From Pelagibacterium sp. 26DY04 (GTDB taxonomy: Bacteria; Pseudomonadota; Alphaproteobacteria; Rhizobiales; Devosiaceae): 64,000 nucleotides of DNA. Below are positions 8,270-16,517 of this stretch, one piece after another. The position numbers were made by a program, and so were the translations under genes. Positions within the stretch are counted from its first letter, which is position 1; each line of letters begins with the position of its first letter. The stretch spans positions 1,302,001-1,366,000 of the forward strand of contig NZ_CP101731.1 in assembly GCF_031202305.1 (NCBI RefSeq), written 5' to 3'. The notes under the pieces were generated by a model. The model was given only the letters and a program-made list of their open reading frames with translations. It did no database searches and was not told where the DNA came from.

Positions 8270-8403
8270 AAGGAAAGCCTTAGGCCCGTTCGCCCGGGGC
8301 ACACCGGCCGTGAGCCGGCATCAAATGGTCCGGTTCCGGTTGTCCGGCCGGCCGTGTCGCTCATTCCTTTGGGAGAGGGGATGAGTTCAAAGGAGAGAGG
8401 GAA

Positions 8404-8916
8404 ATGAAGAGCATAAAGAAGGTTTTGATCGGCGGGGTGGCGGCGGCCGGCGTTCTGGCCGGCGGTATTGTACCTGGCCTCGCGCACCACTCGTTCGCAA
8501 TGTTCGATGGGGGCCAGGTGCAGGTGTTTACGGGGGTGGTGACGCGCATCAATCCCGACGCCAACCATCTGCAGATCTTTTTCGCTCCGCTCGATGACGC
8601 GCGCCAGGCGGTGGTGCGTAACGAGGATGGCGAACCGCAGATCTGGGCGGTGGAGATGAACGGGGCGGCCCAGGCGGCCCAGGACGGCATTTCGGTGAAC
8701 GGTTTTGCGCCGGGCACGATCTTTTCGGTGGGGCTGCATCCGCTGCGCAACGGCCAGCCGGGCGGAGACCGCGGCGAGTCGGCGCTTTACAAATGTCCCG
8801 CCAACACGCCGCCGGCGGCGGGCGAGCATTGCTGGGACTTGGCCGATTCCACCGCGCACGGCGATGGGGAGATCCCGGTGGCCGGCGAGCTGGAGGAAGA
8901 ATACAACCCTGAATGA
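8404..8916 (+). CDS. Exported DUF6152-like protein
   Basis: A 170-residue exported protein. After a basic start and hydrophobic core, the predicted cleavage after GLA leaves a mature protein beginning HHSFAMFD, which is typical of DUF6152. Two cysteines near the C-terminus (KCPANTPPA and EHCWDL) could form a disulfide, and the tail is acidic. The protein at 14131 is a close paralogue differing at scattered positions, so the locus has duplicated. A strong AAAGGAGAGAGG ribosome site precedes the ATG. The family has no established function. The N-terminal His-His of the mature form could bind a metal (inference). Confidence 0.82.
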   Translation: MKSIKKVLIGGVAAAGVLAGGIVPGLAHHSFAMFDGGQVQVFTGVVTRINPDANHLQIFFAPLDDARQAVVRNEDGEPQIWAVEMNGAAQAAQDGISVNGFAPGTIFSVGLHPLRNGQPGGDRGESALYKCPANTPPAAGEHCWDLADSTAHGDGEIPVAGELEEEYNPE

Positions 8917-8921
8917 GGGTG

Positions 8922-8954
8922 GGCCCCGCCGTCGCGGAGGAGCGGCGGCGGGCC
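8922..8954. terminator. Hairpin between convergent genes
   Basis: GGCCCCGCCG and CGGCGGGCC can pair, with a one-base bulge, around a loop of about 14 bases. This lies between the DUF6152-like gene and the convergent RirA-like gene. No T-run is present; a bidirectional terminator is plausible. Confidence 0.4.
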
Positions 8955-9415
8955 TAACGGGCGCGTCTCTGGCCCTGGGGCAGTGCAATGATATTGAGGG
9001 CGCTCTCGAGATCGGGGTTTCCGGCAAGGTCGGCGATGGTATATTCGGCCAGCACCGACTGAAAGGCTTCGAGAGCGCGGTCGAGCGCATTGGTATAGGC
9101 GCAACGGTCCTTGAAGGGGCACTTTTCGCGGTCGTGGGTGAAACATTCCGAGAGGGCGAACCCGTCCTCGGTCAATCTGATGACCTCGAGCAGATTGATG
9201 GCGGGCGCCGGCCGGGCGAGCCGCACGCCACCACGGCGGCCGCGCACGGTTTCGAGCAGGCCGTTGCGGGTCAGCGGCACGATGATCTTGAACAGGAACA
9301 TGTCCGAGATGCCGAATGCCCTGGCCATGTCGCCAACGCGATTGAGTTCGTTGCCGCTGACCGCGCAATAGACCAGTGTTCGCACGGCGAAATTTGTCTG
9401 CGTGGACAGTCGCAT
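8954..9415 (-). CDS. rirA: Rrf2-family regulator, RirA-like
   Basis: A 153-residue Rrf2 protein with an N-terminal winged helix (MRLSTQTNFAVRTLVYCA, GISDMFLFKIIVPLTRNGLLETVRGRRGGVRLARP). Three cysteines at 91, 99 and 105 (SECFTHDREKCPFKDRC) are spaced as in RirA, IscR and NsrR, and would hold an Fe-S cluster. The ALEAFQSVLAEYTIADL segment matches RirA, the iron-responsive repressor of alphaproteobacteria. The ATG at 9415 has GGGGAGG at 8-base spacing. It is on the opposite strand to the catabolic genes and upstream of a HupE-like permease on the same strand. Other Rrf2 types (NsrR) remain possible. Confidence 0.82.
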   Translation of the reverse strand: MRLSTQTNFAVRTLVYCAVSGNELNRVGDMARAFGISDMFLFKIIVPLTRNGLLETVRGRRGGVRLARPAPAINLLEVIRLTEDGFALSECFTHDREKCPFKDRCAYTNALDRALEAFQSVLAEYTIADLAGNPDLESALNIIALPQGQRRAR

Positions 9416-9447
9416 AACCTATGCCTCCCCACGACGCGCTTGCATGA

Positions 9448-10098
9448 TCAGGCCAGAGGGGGAAACAGGGCCGATACCCCTGTTTGGACCAGCACGGTGA
9501 GGCCCACTCCGGCGATCACGCCGCCGATAATGCGCGCATTGGCATAAAGCCGGTCGCCGCACCACAGCGCATAGGCTGCAAACATCGCGCCGCTGGCGAC
9601 CAGCATCTGGATGATCGTGAAGCCGACGAGATAACCCCCGAGCGAGGACGACACCGTGCCTACGATCGCTTCGGCATAGACGCTGCCATGCAGCATTCCC
9701 GCGACCGCGAAGGCCGCGGTGTCAAAGACCGGCATGCGCGGCTTGCCAAGCGCGAGAGCCAGCCCCAGCGCCAGCAGTGCGCTATGAACGAGCCAGACAT
9801 TGAGCGGGATGACCAAACCTGCGACCGTCAAAAGGCAGCCGGCCACTGTGCCGAGCACGAACCACAGCGGCAAAAGCTTGGACGCCTGCGTCACGGCAGC
9901 GAATACGCCCACCGCGGCGACAAAGGCGAAATGGTCGAAATTGATGATCGGGTGGGCGAGCCCGGAAAGCAATCCGGTCTCGAACCGCATGGGCAGGCTG
10001 CCGCCAAGGGCGTGGTGGGCAAGAGCGGGCGTCGCCGGTGCCAGTGCGCAGAGCCCGGCGAGCAGTGCGGTCACCTTTTTTCTGTTCGGTCTGCTCAT
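9448..10098 (-). CDS. HupE/UreJ-family metal permease
   Basis: A 216-residue protein with a signal sequence ending PALAHHALGG and about six membrane segments. The HPIINFDHFAF segment (about residues 50-60) matches the HPxxGxDH nickel/cobalt-binding motif of HupE/UreJ permeases, with Gly replaced. Members import Ni or Co. Cobalt supply for cobalamin would fit the B12 operon in this window, but that link is speculative. The ATG at 10098 has GGAGGG upstream. The gene is 96 bp downstream of a PEBP-like gene and 32 bp upstream of the RirA-like gene. Confidence 0.83.
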   Translation of the reverse strand: MSRPNRKKVTALLAGLCALAPATPALAHHALGGSLPMRFETGLLSGLAHPIINFDHFAFVAAVGVFAAVTQASKLLPLWFVLGTVAGCLLTVAGLVIPLNVWLVHSALLALGLALALGKPRMPVFDTAAFAVAGMLHGSVYAEAIVGTVSSSLGGYLVGFTIIQMLVASGAMFAAYALWCGDRLYANARIIGGVIAGVGLTVLVQTGVSALFPPLA

Positions 10099-10160
10099 GG
10101 TCGCCCTCCGATCCGTTCCCGCCAGGTCGCGATGCTGCTTTTGTGCAGGACAAGGCCAGA

Positions 10161-10186
10161 AGCGCCGGGGACGAGGCTCCGGCGCT
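10161..10186. terminator. Hairpin between PEBP-like and HupE-like genes
   Basis: AGCGCCGG and CCGGCGCT pair around a 10-base loop. A TTTT run follows on the plus strand but not in the minus-strand direction of the flanking genes, so its role as a leftward terminator is uncertain. Confidence 0.4.
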
Positions 10187-10194
10187 TTTGGAAA

Positions 10195-10716
10195 TCAGTA
10201 GGTGCCCAGGGTGATCTCCCCGGTCGCCAGCACGGTGCCCTGGTCGTCGAGCGCCGAGACCTGGGCGGAATAGGTGTTGCCATTGCCGCCCGAGCACGGG
10301 GGCATGTAGCCCTCGGCGAGGAAGTCGCCCGAGGTGGCGTTGGGGGCGGCAACGAAGGCGGGTTCGGGTAGATCGTCGGTTTCGCCCGGCACGCTGGGAA
10401 GCGAGACGGTGCCGTCGGTGGGCGTGACGGTAAACCCGATGGTGCCGTGACCGCCATTGTTCATGGGCTGATAGGTCTCGTCCGAATAGGCGACGTGAAT
10501 CTCGGTCGTGCCTTCCGGGACGCCGGATATCTCGAGGGCGGGTGTGGCGCCCGAACCGCCCTGAAGGCTGCAATGCTGGCCCTCGGGAACGGCTTCTCCG
10601 GTCCATTCGGCATCGGCGAAGGAAACCTCGAGCGCTTCCTGCGTGAAGGCAGGGCCGGCGGCAAGGACAATGGCAGCGGCCAGGGCGGTGCCAAAGAGCT
10701 TGGATGTCGTTGTCAT
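10195..10716 (-). CDS. Exported YbhB/PEBP-like protein
   Basis: A 173-residue protein with a signal peptide (cleavage near PAFTQE). The second half shows features of the YbhB/phosphatidylethanolamine-binding fold: GGHGTIGFTV, GYMPPCSGGNGNTYSAQVSALD in place of the usual PxxGxHxYxF-ALD motif, then a final strand. A cysteine pair (HCSLQGG, PPCSGG) suits a periplasmic disulfide. The ATG at 10716 has GGGAGAATC upstream. It is divergent from the exported-protein operon that begins at 11211. Function is unknown; PEBP-like proteins bind small ligands or inhibit proteases or kinases. The assignment is moderate. Confidence 0.65.
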   Translation of the reverse strand: MTTTSKLFGTALAAAIVLAAGPAFTQEALEVSFADAEWTGEAVPEGQHCSLQGGSGATPALEISGVPEGTTEIHVAYSDETYQPMNNGGHGTIGFTVTPTDGTVSLPSVPGETDDLPEPAFVAAPNATSGDFLAEGYMPPCSGGNGNTYSAQVSALDDQGTVLATGEITLGTY

Positions 10717-11068
10717 TTCTGGATTCTCCCGGATGAAAGGGTTTCGCCAAAGTGCGGGACGACACTGGGTACGGCCGGCAGTGCCGAATTGCCTGCTCAG
10801 TCAAGCAGGCGGGGAAACCCGTTGGCCTGCACAAAGCCGGCACGCTCTTTATATATTTGCCGCCGCTGGACATGCGATCGCCGACGTCTTGGTCAAGCGA
10901 TTTACCGATACACCCAGCCCGCTGGTGCCTTGTGCGCGTGTGGGAGTTGAGCTGGAACGATTGGATGGAGCCGATCGGTCGCGACATCCGGCTGCTGAGC
11001 CAACCCATTGTAATACTTAAGTATAAACAGCTCGCGCATGACTGCCGCGCTCGGCGGTGCTTTGCATG
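10717..11068. other. Non-coding divergent promoter region
   Basis: This stretch separates the PEBP-like gene from the rightward exported-protein operon. I see no credible gene. It contains a perfect 12-bp palindrome, ATACTTAAGTAT (11013-11024), in a locally AT-rich patch, and an AT-rich patch at 10848-10858. Either could lie in a promoter. A short inverted repeat, GCCTGCT/AGCAGGC, sits near 10791-10809. Confidence 0.45.
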
Positions 11069-11073
11069 TTTTG

Positions 11074-11100
11074 TGCAGAACTCGCATCGCTAACATGCAG
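11074..11100 (+). promoter_or_regulatory. AraC-type direct repeat before the exported-protein operon
   Basis: TTTTGTGCAGAA and ACATGCAGG; their TGCAG cores start at 11074 and 11096, exactly 22 bp (two helical turns) apart. The same pair, with the same TTTTGTGCAG left half, occurs before the maleylacetate-reductase-like gene. It lies 111 bp upstream of the 11211 start. Confidence 0.7.
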
Positions 11101-11210
11101 GTCAGCATTGAGGGGCTTGGACATGATCAGCTCGCATGCTTGCGGGTGTGCATCCCGAGCTGTGCGCCCGAGGTGGAGCCGCCAGTGTCGGGAATTTGAG
11201 GGAGGACGAT

Positions 11211-12608
11211 ATGACGATTACGAGAATTGGTTTTGCGACCGCTGCATCGGCGATTGCGCTGGCACTTGCGGCCGGCCCGGCGATGGCTCAGTGGGCCAGC
11301 GAGGCCGAAATGATCGAGGCCAACCCCGATCTCACTTTCTACGACCCCTATGAAGGCGATAGTGCCGGGCGAGGCTGGGCTTATGTCGATGCGCGGGAGT
11401 ACCAGCAGGTCGGCGCCTCGGGCGACAACGTGGCCGCCAGCGGCGGTGACGCTCCCGAGGGCGTCGAGCCGCTGGAACGCGATCTCTACACGTCCGACGA
11501 TTTCTATGTCGACGCGGAGCTTTGGGACGATCCGCGCTACTTCCGCTGCAATTCGCCTCTCGCCAATGAATCGATGTGGGGCGCCTACGGCGGCAACACT
11601 GCCAATGGCGACAACCCGCCGCTGACTACCTCCTGGGGGTTCTGCGACCGCGGCTATCCGCGTGAGGGTATCGTCAGCCCCTATCAGTTCGAGACCGCCC
11701 AGGAGCATTACGAGACTCTCCTGGCGGAGGCCGAGGCCAATGGCGGGCCAACCGAATATAGTCATGACAATCCTCCGCCCAACTGGAGCGGCCGCTATCA
11801 GCGTCTGGGCGGTTTGGGTGAGAACCAGGAATGGGGCTACGAGAACTGGTGGTGGGGCCGGATTACCCAGATTCCGACCATGCTGTCGGTGCTGACCGAA
11901 GAGTACCAGACCCGCGTGGTCCAGGAAGCCTATCATCAGGGCAACACCAATGCCGCGCAGTGGCCGAGCCAGTATTGCTGGCCCGAAGGCATGATGCGCC
12001 GCTGGCACCAGTTCTCGGTGCAGCAGCCGCACCAGTTGTTGGTCACCGAGAACCTCGTGCAGTGGCTGATGGGCACCGCCGACAACTTCGTGCTCCAGTA
12101 CAATATCGGGCGTGAGTTCAATATGGAGGGCGCCGTGCCGCGTCTGGGCCAGGACGTGCCGCGTTGGTATGGGGAGTCGATCGGTTTCTGGGACGGGGAC
12201 GCTCTGATCACCTGGACGTCCAATATCCAGGGCTGGGTTACTCACAATGCCTACGAGCATTCCAACCAGCTCCAGATCATCGAGATCTTTACGCCGATGG
12301 AGACCGAGAACTTCTCGGGCCTGCATCACGAGGCGATCTTCTACGATCCGGAAGCCACCGTCGTGCCGACGCGCCAGATCCAGTGGTATCGGCAGCTCGA
12401 TCAGTTCGATGAAGTCGATCCGTACATCTTCATCGAATGCAACCAGACGATCTTCCCGATCGAGGGCCGCGCACAGCCGGTCCCGCCCGGCACCACGATC
12501 GAGTACACCGTTCCCGATCTTTTCGGCCGCCCCTGGGCGCAGATCCAGGAGCAGTATTTCGAGCAGGACATGGAGCGTCCTGAAGCCAGCAGCCTGTTCG
12601 GCTTCTGA
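11211..12608 (+). CDS. Large exported protein of unknown function, paralogue 1
   Basis: A 465-residue protein with a clear signal peptide (cleavage near PAMAQWA). The ATG at 11211 has GAGGGAGG upstream. The mature part is rich in Trp, Tyr and acidic residues. It shares with the next gene [12 protein letters not shown], cysteines at matching places, [20 protein letters not shown] and TSNIQGW. The WYGExxGFWDGDxL motif resembles the GxWEGDTLVVxT motif of uncharacterised secreted proteins that often sit beside DUF6152 genes. It heads a run of exported and membrane proteins to 16928 behind an AraC-type direct repeat. No catalytic motif is recognised; a ligand-binding or enzymatic beta-rich protein is possible. 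Confidence 0.8.
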   Translation: MTITRIGFATAASAIALALAAGPAMAQWASEAEMIEANPDLTFYDPYEGDSAGRGWAYVDAREYQQVGASGDNVAASGGDAPEGVEPLERDLYTSDDFYVDAELWDDPRYFRCNSPLANESMWGAYGGNTANGDNPPLTTSWGFCDRGYPREGIVSPYQFETAQEHYETLLAEAEANGGPTEYSHDNPPPNWSGRYQRLGGLGENQEWGYENWWWGRITQIPTMLSVLTEEYQTRVVQEAYHQGNTNAAQWPSQYCWPEGMMRRWHQFSVQQPHQLLVTENLVQWLMGTADNFVLQYNIGREFNMEGAVPRLGQDVPRWYGESIGFWDGDALITWTSNIQGWVTHNAYEHSNQLQIIEIFTPMETENFSGLHHEAIFYDPEATVVPTRQIQWYRQLDQFDEVDPYIFIECNQTIFPIEGRAQPVPPGTTIEYTVPDLFGRPWAQIQEQYFEQDMERPEASSLFGF

Positions 12609-12621
12609 CCGACGCAATGGG

Positions 12622-12641
12622 CCGGGGCGGCAACGCCCCGG
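12622..12641 (+). other. Intergenic mRNA hairpin
   Basis: CCGGGGCG-GCAA-CGCCCCGG is a perfect 8-bp stem with a GNRA loop and no T-run. It lies between the two large exported-protein genes. It probably protects mRNA or tunes expression within the operon rather than ending it. Confidence 0.5.
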
Positions 12642-12691
12642 TTGGACGCCGACGAATAGATTCATGGCTTAGGCACAAGGGGAGGAAATCG

Positions 12692-14038
12692 GTGCGGACA
12701 ACCAAGACCTTAACCGCGTTGGCTCTCGTGCTTTGCGTTGCCGGCGGCACCTCGCCGGTACTCGCCCAGGAGAGTGTCGGGCGCGGCTGGCCTGTCGAGC
12801 CCAAATCCGGTCCGGTGGTCGGTGGCGGCAGTATCTATGGCGGCGGCGAGGTTTTCGGCGCGCGCGCGGGAGAGACGCCCGAAGGTGTCGAGCCGCTGGA
12901 GGTCGATCTGTTCACCACAACCGATTTCTACGCCGATCGCGAGCTTTGGAGCGATCCGCGCTATTTCCGCTGCAACAGCGCGGTGTCCATCGAGGATCAT
13001 TGGGGTGCCTATCCCAATTCCAATCCGATCAACAATGAAGACCCGGCGCAGGCGCCCTGGGGCGTTTGCGAGAACGATTACCCGCGCGGCGCGATTGTGA
13101 GCCCTTACCCCTTCGGGAGCGCTCAGGAGCACTATGAAGCCCTGCTGGCCGAGACCGAGGGCAATGGCGGCCCCACGATCCACACCCGCGAAACGCTGCC
13201 GATGTGGGACGGGCGCTACGAATATACCGGCACCCTGTTCGAGAACGGCGAATCCATCGGCGGGCGCAGCCAGTGGAACTATTTGCACGTCAACCAGGTG
13301 CCCACGATCCTTACGCTGCTAACCGAAGAGTATCAGACGCGCCTGGTGCAGCAGCTCTATCATATCGGGGTGACCAACGCGCATCAGTGGCCGGCCTCCT
13401 ATTGCTGGCCGGAAGGCTTCATGCGCTTCTATCACTGGCCGGCCATGTTCACGGTGGATCTGATGGTGACCCCGGACATGGTGCAATGGCTGGGCGGTAC
13501 TGCCGACAATTTCCTGCGCCAGATCCACATCGACCGCGAGATGAACACCGAAGGCGCGGTGCCGCGCCTGGGCGCCGACGTGCCCCGGTGGTACGGCGAA
13601 ACCGTTGGGTTCTGGGATGGCGATGCCCTGATCACCTGGACGTCCAACATCCAGGGTTGGGTCTATCACTCAGGCTTCGAATTTTCCAACCAGCTCCAGA
13701 CCGTGGAGATCTACACGCCTCGCGAAGATGAGAGCGGGGAGTTCGTCGGCCTCACGCACGAGACTGTGCTGTACGATTCCGAAGCCTTCGTCGAGCCGCT
13801 GCGCATCGTCCGTGAACTCGAGCATGCCGGAGCGCTCAACGAGGTCGAGCCCTACGTTTTCGTCGAATGCAATCCCACGATCTATCCGATCGATGGCTAC
13901 CAGCAGAACGTCTCGCCCAACCAGGTTTTCGAATACCGCCAGCCGGACTGGTTCGGACGCCCTTGGGCGCAGATCTGGGAGCGCCACCACGAGGAGGGCA
14001 TGGAAGCTCCGGAAACCCAGACGCTGTTCGGTTTCTGA
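12692..14038 (+). CDS. Large exported protein of unknown function, paralogue 2
   Basis: A 448-residue paralogue of the 11211 product. I chose the GTG at 12692 because it has AAGGGGAGG upstream and opens directly into a signal peptide ([14 protein letters not shown], cleavage near VLAQES). An in-frame ATG at 12617 would add 25 basic residues in front of the signal. Shared landmarks are [72 protein letters not shown] and the closing TQTLFGF. The mature start, QESVGRGWP, also matches the truncated gene at 1-164. Function unknown; periplasmic or secreted. Confidence 0.8.
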   Translation: MRTTKTLTALALVLCVAGGTSPVLAQESVGRGWPVEPKSGPVVGGGSIYGGGEVFGARAGETPEGVEPLEVDLFTTTDFYADRELWSDPRYFRCNSAVSIEDHWGAYPNSNPINNEDPAQAPWGVCENDYPRGAIVSPYPFGSAQEHYEALLAETEGNGGPTIHTRETLPMWDGRYEYTGTLFENGESIGGRSQWNYLHVNQVPTILTLLTEEYQTRLVQQLYHIGVTNAHQWPASYCWPEGFMRFYHWPAMFTVDLMVTPDMVQWLGGTADNFLRQIHIDREMNTEGAVPRLGADVPRWYGETVGFWDGDALITWTSNIQGWVYHSGFEFSNQLQTVEIYTPREDESGEFVGLTHETVLYDSEAFVEPLRIVRELEHAGALNEVEPYVFVECNPTIYPIDGYQQNVSPNQVFEYRQPDWFGRPWAQIWERHHEEGMEAPETQTLFGF

Positions 14039-14052
14039 TTTGATGAGGTTAT

Positions 14053-14078
14053 CCCGGCCGGCAGCTCTGCCGGCCGGG
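14053..14078 (+). other. Intergenic mRNA hairpin
   Basis: CCCGGCCGGCA and TGCCGGCCGGG form a perfect 11-bp stem around GCTC, directly after the second large exported-protein gene. No T-run follows, so it may be a processing or stabilising stem between operon genes, or a partial terminator. Confidence 0.5.
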
Positions 14079-14130
14079 CAGAGAGGAAACCTGCCGCTCT
14101 GGTAGAGGGCAGGTCAGAGGAGAGAGGAAG

Positions 14131-14652
14131 ATGATGAATACAAAAAAGGCCTTGATCGGCGGAGCCGCGGCGGTCGGTATTTTGGCGGCAGGCGTTGTGC
14201 CCGGCCTCGCGCACCATTCGTTTGCGATGTTCGATGGCAGCCAAGTCAAGGTGTTCACGGGCGTCGTGACGCGCATCAATCCCGACGCCAACCACCTGCA
14301 GATCTTTTTCGCCCCGCTCGATGAAGCGCGCCAGGCGGTGCTCCGCAACGACAATGGCGAACCACAGATCTGGGCGGTCGAAATGAACGGTGCGGCGCAG
14401 GCGGCCCAGGACGGTATTTCGGTCAACGGCTTCCCGCCGGGCACGATCTTCTCGGTCGGACTGCACCCGCTGCGCAACGGCCAGCCGGGCGGGGACCGTG
14501 GGGAGTCGGCGCTCTACAAATGCCCGGAGAACACGCCTCCGGCTGCGGGCGAGCATTGCTGGGACTTGCCAGAGTCGACATCGCATGGCGATGGGGAAAT
14601 CCCCGTCGAGGGCGAACTCGAAGAAGAATACAACCCGGACCAGAATGGCTGA
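14131..14652 (+). CDS. Exported DUF6152-like protein, second copy
   Basis: A 173-residue close paralogue of the 8404 product. It has the same signal (PGLA cleavage), the same mature start HHSFAMFDG, the same VVTRINPDANHLQIFFAPLD and GTIFSVGLHPLRNGQPGGD stretches, the same C-terminal cysteine pair and the same acidic tail. GAGGAGAGAGG precedes the ATG. The high similarity of two copies 5.7 kb apart points to recent duplication or gene conversion. It lies within the exported-protein run behind the AraC-type repeat, whereas the 8404 copy follows the IclR-controlled CoA-transferase. The two copies may therefore serve different conditions. Confidence 0.82.
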   Translation: MMNTKKALIGGAAAVGILAAGVVPGLAHHSFAMFDGSQVKVFTGVVTRINPDANHLQIFFAPLDEARQAVLRNDNGEPQIWAVEMNGAAQAAQDGISVNGFPPGTIFSVGLHPLRNGQPGGDRGESALYKCPENTPPAAGEHCWDLPESTSHGDGEIPVEGELEEEYNPDQNG

Positions 14653-14803
14653 CGGGCCGGCGCTGGGGTGGCCCCGCGGCGGCCATGAACCGGTGCGTGC
14701 GACAACCGGTCGGGCGGCCTTTGCGACCGGCAGGGATGCCGAAGCGAGGCCGGCTCGGGCGAGCGGGCACGCGAGACAATGAAGAGATCAAGGATACACG
14801 GCC

Positions 14804-15319
14804 ATGCAAGAATTCGCCGCCTGGCTGGCGGGCACGGGGTTGAGCCAGACCATTGCTTCCAGCCTGTGGATGATCCCGGTCATCCAATCGGTTCATATCG
14901 TTACCTTCGGCGTGCTGATCGGCGCGCTGCTCATGGTCGATCTGCGCATCCTGGGCGTTATCGCCAAGGACCAGTCACTGGTAACGGTGACGCGCCGCTA
15001 CGCCCCCTGGGTATGGGGATGCATCGTCGTTCTGGCGGCCAGCGGGCTGCTCCTGATCGTCGGCGAGCCGGCGCGTGAACTCCTGAGCTTCTCGTTCTGG
15101 GCCAAAATGAGCCTTCTGGCAGTCGGTATCGTCATCGCTGCCGCCTTTCAGATCCACGTCCGCAACAATCAAGCGAAGTGGGCGGAAACCGAAATGGTTG
15201 CGCCGGCCACCAAGGTCTTTGCGGTGCTCTCCTTTTTCATCTGGCTGGGGATCATCGCGATGGGCCGCCTGATTGCCTGGGACACCGAAATCTGGGGCAG
15301 CCTGTCGCCGCAGGCCTGA
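14804..15319 (+). CDS. DUF6644-like membrane protein, copy 1
   Basis: A 171-residue integral membrane protein with about four hydrophobic segments (roughly 20-45, 70-90, 98-115, 135-155). The HIVTFGVLIGALLMVDLRILG stretch is shared in pattern with the next gene (HVVGLSLVFGTIFMVDMRLIG), marking both as the same family, and looks like DUF6644. A conserved His in the first helix could be a haem or metal ligand (inference). AAGGATAC lies before the ATG. The gene is 11 bp upstream of its paralogue, so a heteromeric complex is likely. Function unknown. Confidence 0.75.
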   Translation: MQEFAAWLAGTGLSQTIASSLWMIPVIQSVHIVTFGVLIGALLMVDLRILGVIAKDQSLVTVTRRYAPWVWGCIVVLAASGLLLIVGEPARELLSFSFWAKMSLLAVGIVIAAAFQIHVRNNQAKWAETEMVAPATKVFAVLSFFIWLGIIAMGRLIAWDTEIWGSLSPQA

Positions 15320-15330
15320 GGGGAGACAAA

Positions 15331-15909
15331 ATGGATTTCTACAGCTTCTTTGCTGCAATCGAAAACTCGGCCATCGGCACCTTCGTGCGTGAGACGCTCA
15401 ACGCGTTGCCGATCATCAACGTCTTCCACGTCGTGGGCCTCTCGCTGGTGTTCGGGACGATCTTCATGGTGGACATGCGGCTGATCGGGCTGCAATCGGT
15501 CAGCCGGCCGGTCAGCCGGGTAGCGCAAGACCTGCTCAAATGGACCTGGGTCGGATTTGCCCTCGCCGCCGTCACCGGCCTTTTGATGTTCGCGGCCAAT
15601 GCGACCACGTTCTACGTGAACCTTCAGTTTCAGCTCAAGATGGTGGCGCTCGTCTTTGCCGGACTGAACATGGTGGTGTTCGAACTGATCACCGCGCGCA
15701 ACATGGCCCATTGGGACAATGAGCGGCGCACGCCGCCGGCGGCGCGTTTCGCCGGATTTGCCTCGATTTCACTCTGGGTCCTGATCATCGTTCTGGGCCG
15801 CTGGATCGGCTACACCAAGGGGTTCAACTTCTCGGCGCCGCCCGCAGGTGATCTCGACCTGGACAATCTTTTCGGTGCCATATCGCTGGTCCAGACTGCC
15901 GTGGGCTAA
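15331..15909 (+). CDS. DUF6644-like membrane protein, copy 2
   Basis: A 192-residue membrane protein paralogous to its upstream neighbour, with about four hydrophobic segments. It starts at the ATG at 15331, behind GAGGGGAGA and 11 bp after the upstream stop. Shared pattern: NVFHVVGLSLVFGTIFMVDMRLIG (residues 30-53) and a final helix ending ...LGRWIGYTKG, like ...MGRLIAWDTE in copy 1. The downstream exported gene starts 14 bp later, so the membrane pair and that protein are probably made together. No enzymatic motif is visible; a small redox or transport membrane complex is one possibility. Confidence 0.75.
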   Translation: MDFYSFFAAIENSAIGTFVRETLNALPIINVFHVVGLSLVFGTIFMVDMRLIGLQSVSRPVSRVAQDLLKWTWVGFALAAVTGLLMFAANATTFYVNLQFQLKMVALVFAGLNMVVFELITARNMAHWDNERRTPPAARFAGFASISLWVLIIVLGRWIGYTKGFNFSAPPAGDLDLDNLFGAISLVQTAVG

Positions 15910-15923
15910 ATCGGAGGAGACAT

Positions 15924-16457
15924 ATGAAACATTCAACCATTCCGGCGCGGGGCTTTGCCGCGCTCGCTGCTGCGGGACTGATCGGCCTCGCCGCCTTTCC
16001 CGCATTGTCCCAAGTGCAGGAGGGCGGGCCGATGGAGACCGATTTCGCCCCCTATGCGCTGGGGCGCGCCGCAGAGAACATCGCCTCCGACCTCGAAACG
16101 CCATGGCGCACCGATACCATCACCATCACCGTCAACGGCCTGATCGAAAATTACGGCCAGATGGAGTACAAGGTCTCGATGGAAGAGGGGGACGTGCTGC
16201 TCTATTCCTGGACGGCCTCGGAAGACATCTATTACGAAATGCACGGGCATCCGCTCAATGACGATGGGACCTATGGCGACGCCATGCTCTATCGCGACGA
16301 GGAGGGAAGCGCGTCGCACGGCTTCGTACGCGCCCCGCTGCAGGGAATCCACGGCTGGTATTTCGTCAACGATTCCTTCGATACGCCGATCGAGATCGAA
16401 TTGACGCTGGCCGGAACCTATGAGCTCGAGCCGGGCGTTATCGAGATGTCGCGGTGA
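15924..16457 (+). CDS. Exported protein resembling the soluble domain of 'transmembrane anchor' proteins
   Basis: A 177-residue exported protein with a signal peptide (cleavage near PALSQVQ). The mature domain has EYKVSMEEGDVLLYSWTASEDIYYEMHGHP and APLQGIHGWYFVNDS, a pattern I associate with uncharacterised transmembrane-anchor proteins found near metal permeases. Here there is no second membrane segment, so it should be free in the periplasm. His and acidic residues around MHGHP could bind metal (inference). GGAGGAG precedes the ATG, 14 bp after the DUF6644-like pair. Function unknown. Confidence 0.7.
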   Translation: MKHSTIPARGFAALAAAGLIGLAAFPALSQVQEGGPMETDFAPYALGRAAENIASDLETPWRTDTITITVNGLIENYGQMEYKVSMEEGDVLLYSWTASEDIYYEMHGHPLNDDGTYGDAMLYRDEEGSASHGFVRAPLQGIHGWYFVNDSFDTPIEIELTLAGTYELEPGVIEMSR

Positions 16458-16517
16458 CGACCCGCTTGGGGGCCGGGATGGCTCGGCGCTGATCTCAGCC
16501 GGGGTGGTTTTGTGCCT

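Noticed and set aside
10827..10831. Lone CTGCA half-site upstream of the PEBP-like gene as an AraC-type operator
   Set aside because: No second half-site lies 21-22 bp away on either side.
11127..12665. 512-codon minus-strand frame opposite the first large exported protein
   Set aside because: High GC keeps antisense frames open. The plus-strand gene has a signal peptide, ribosome site and a paralogue.
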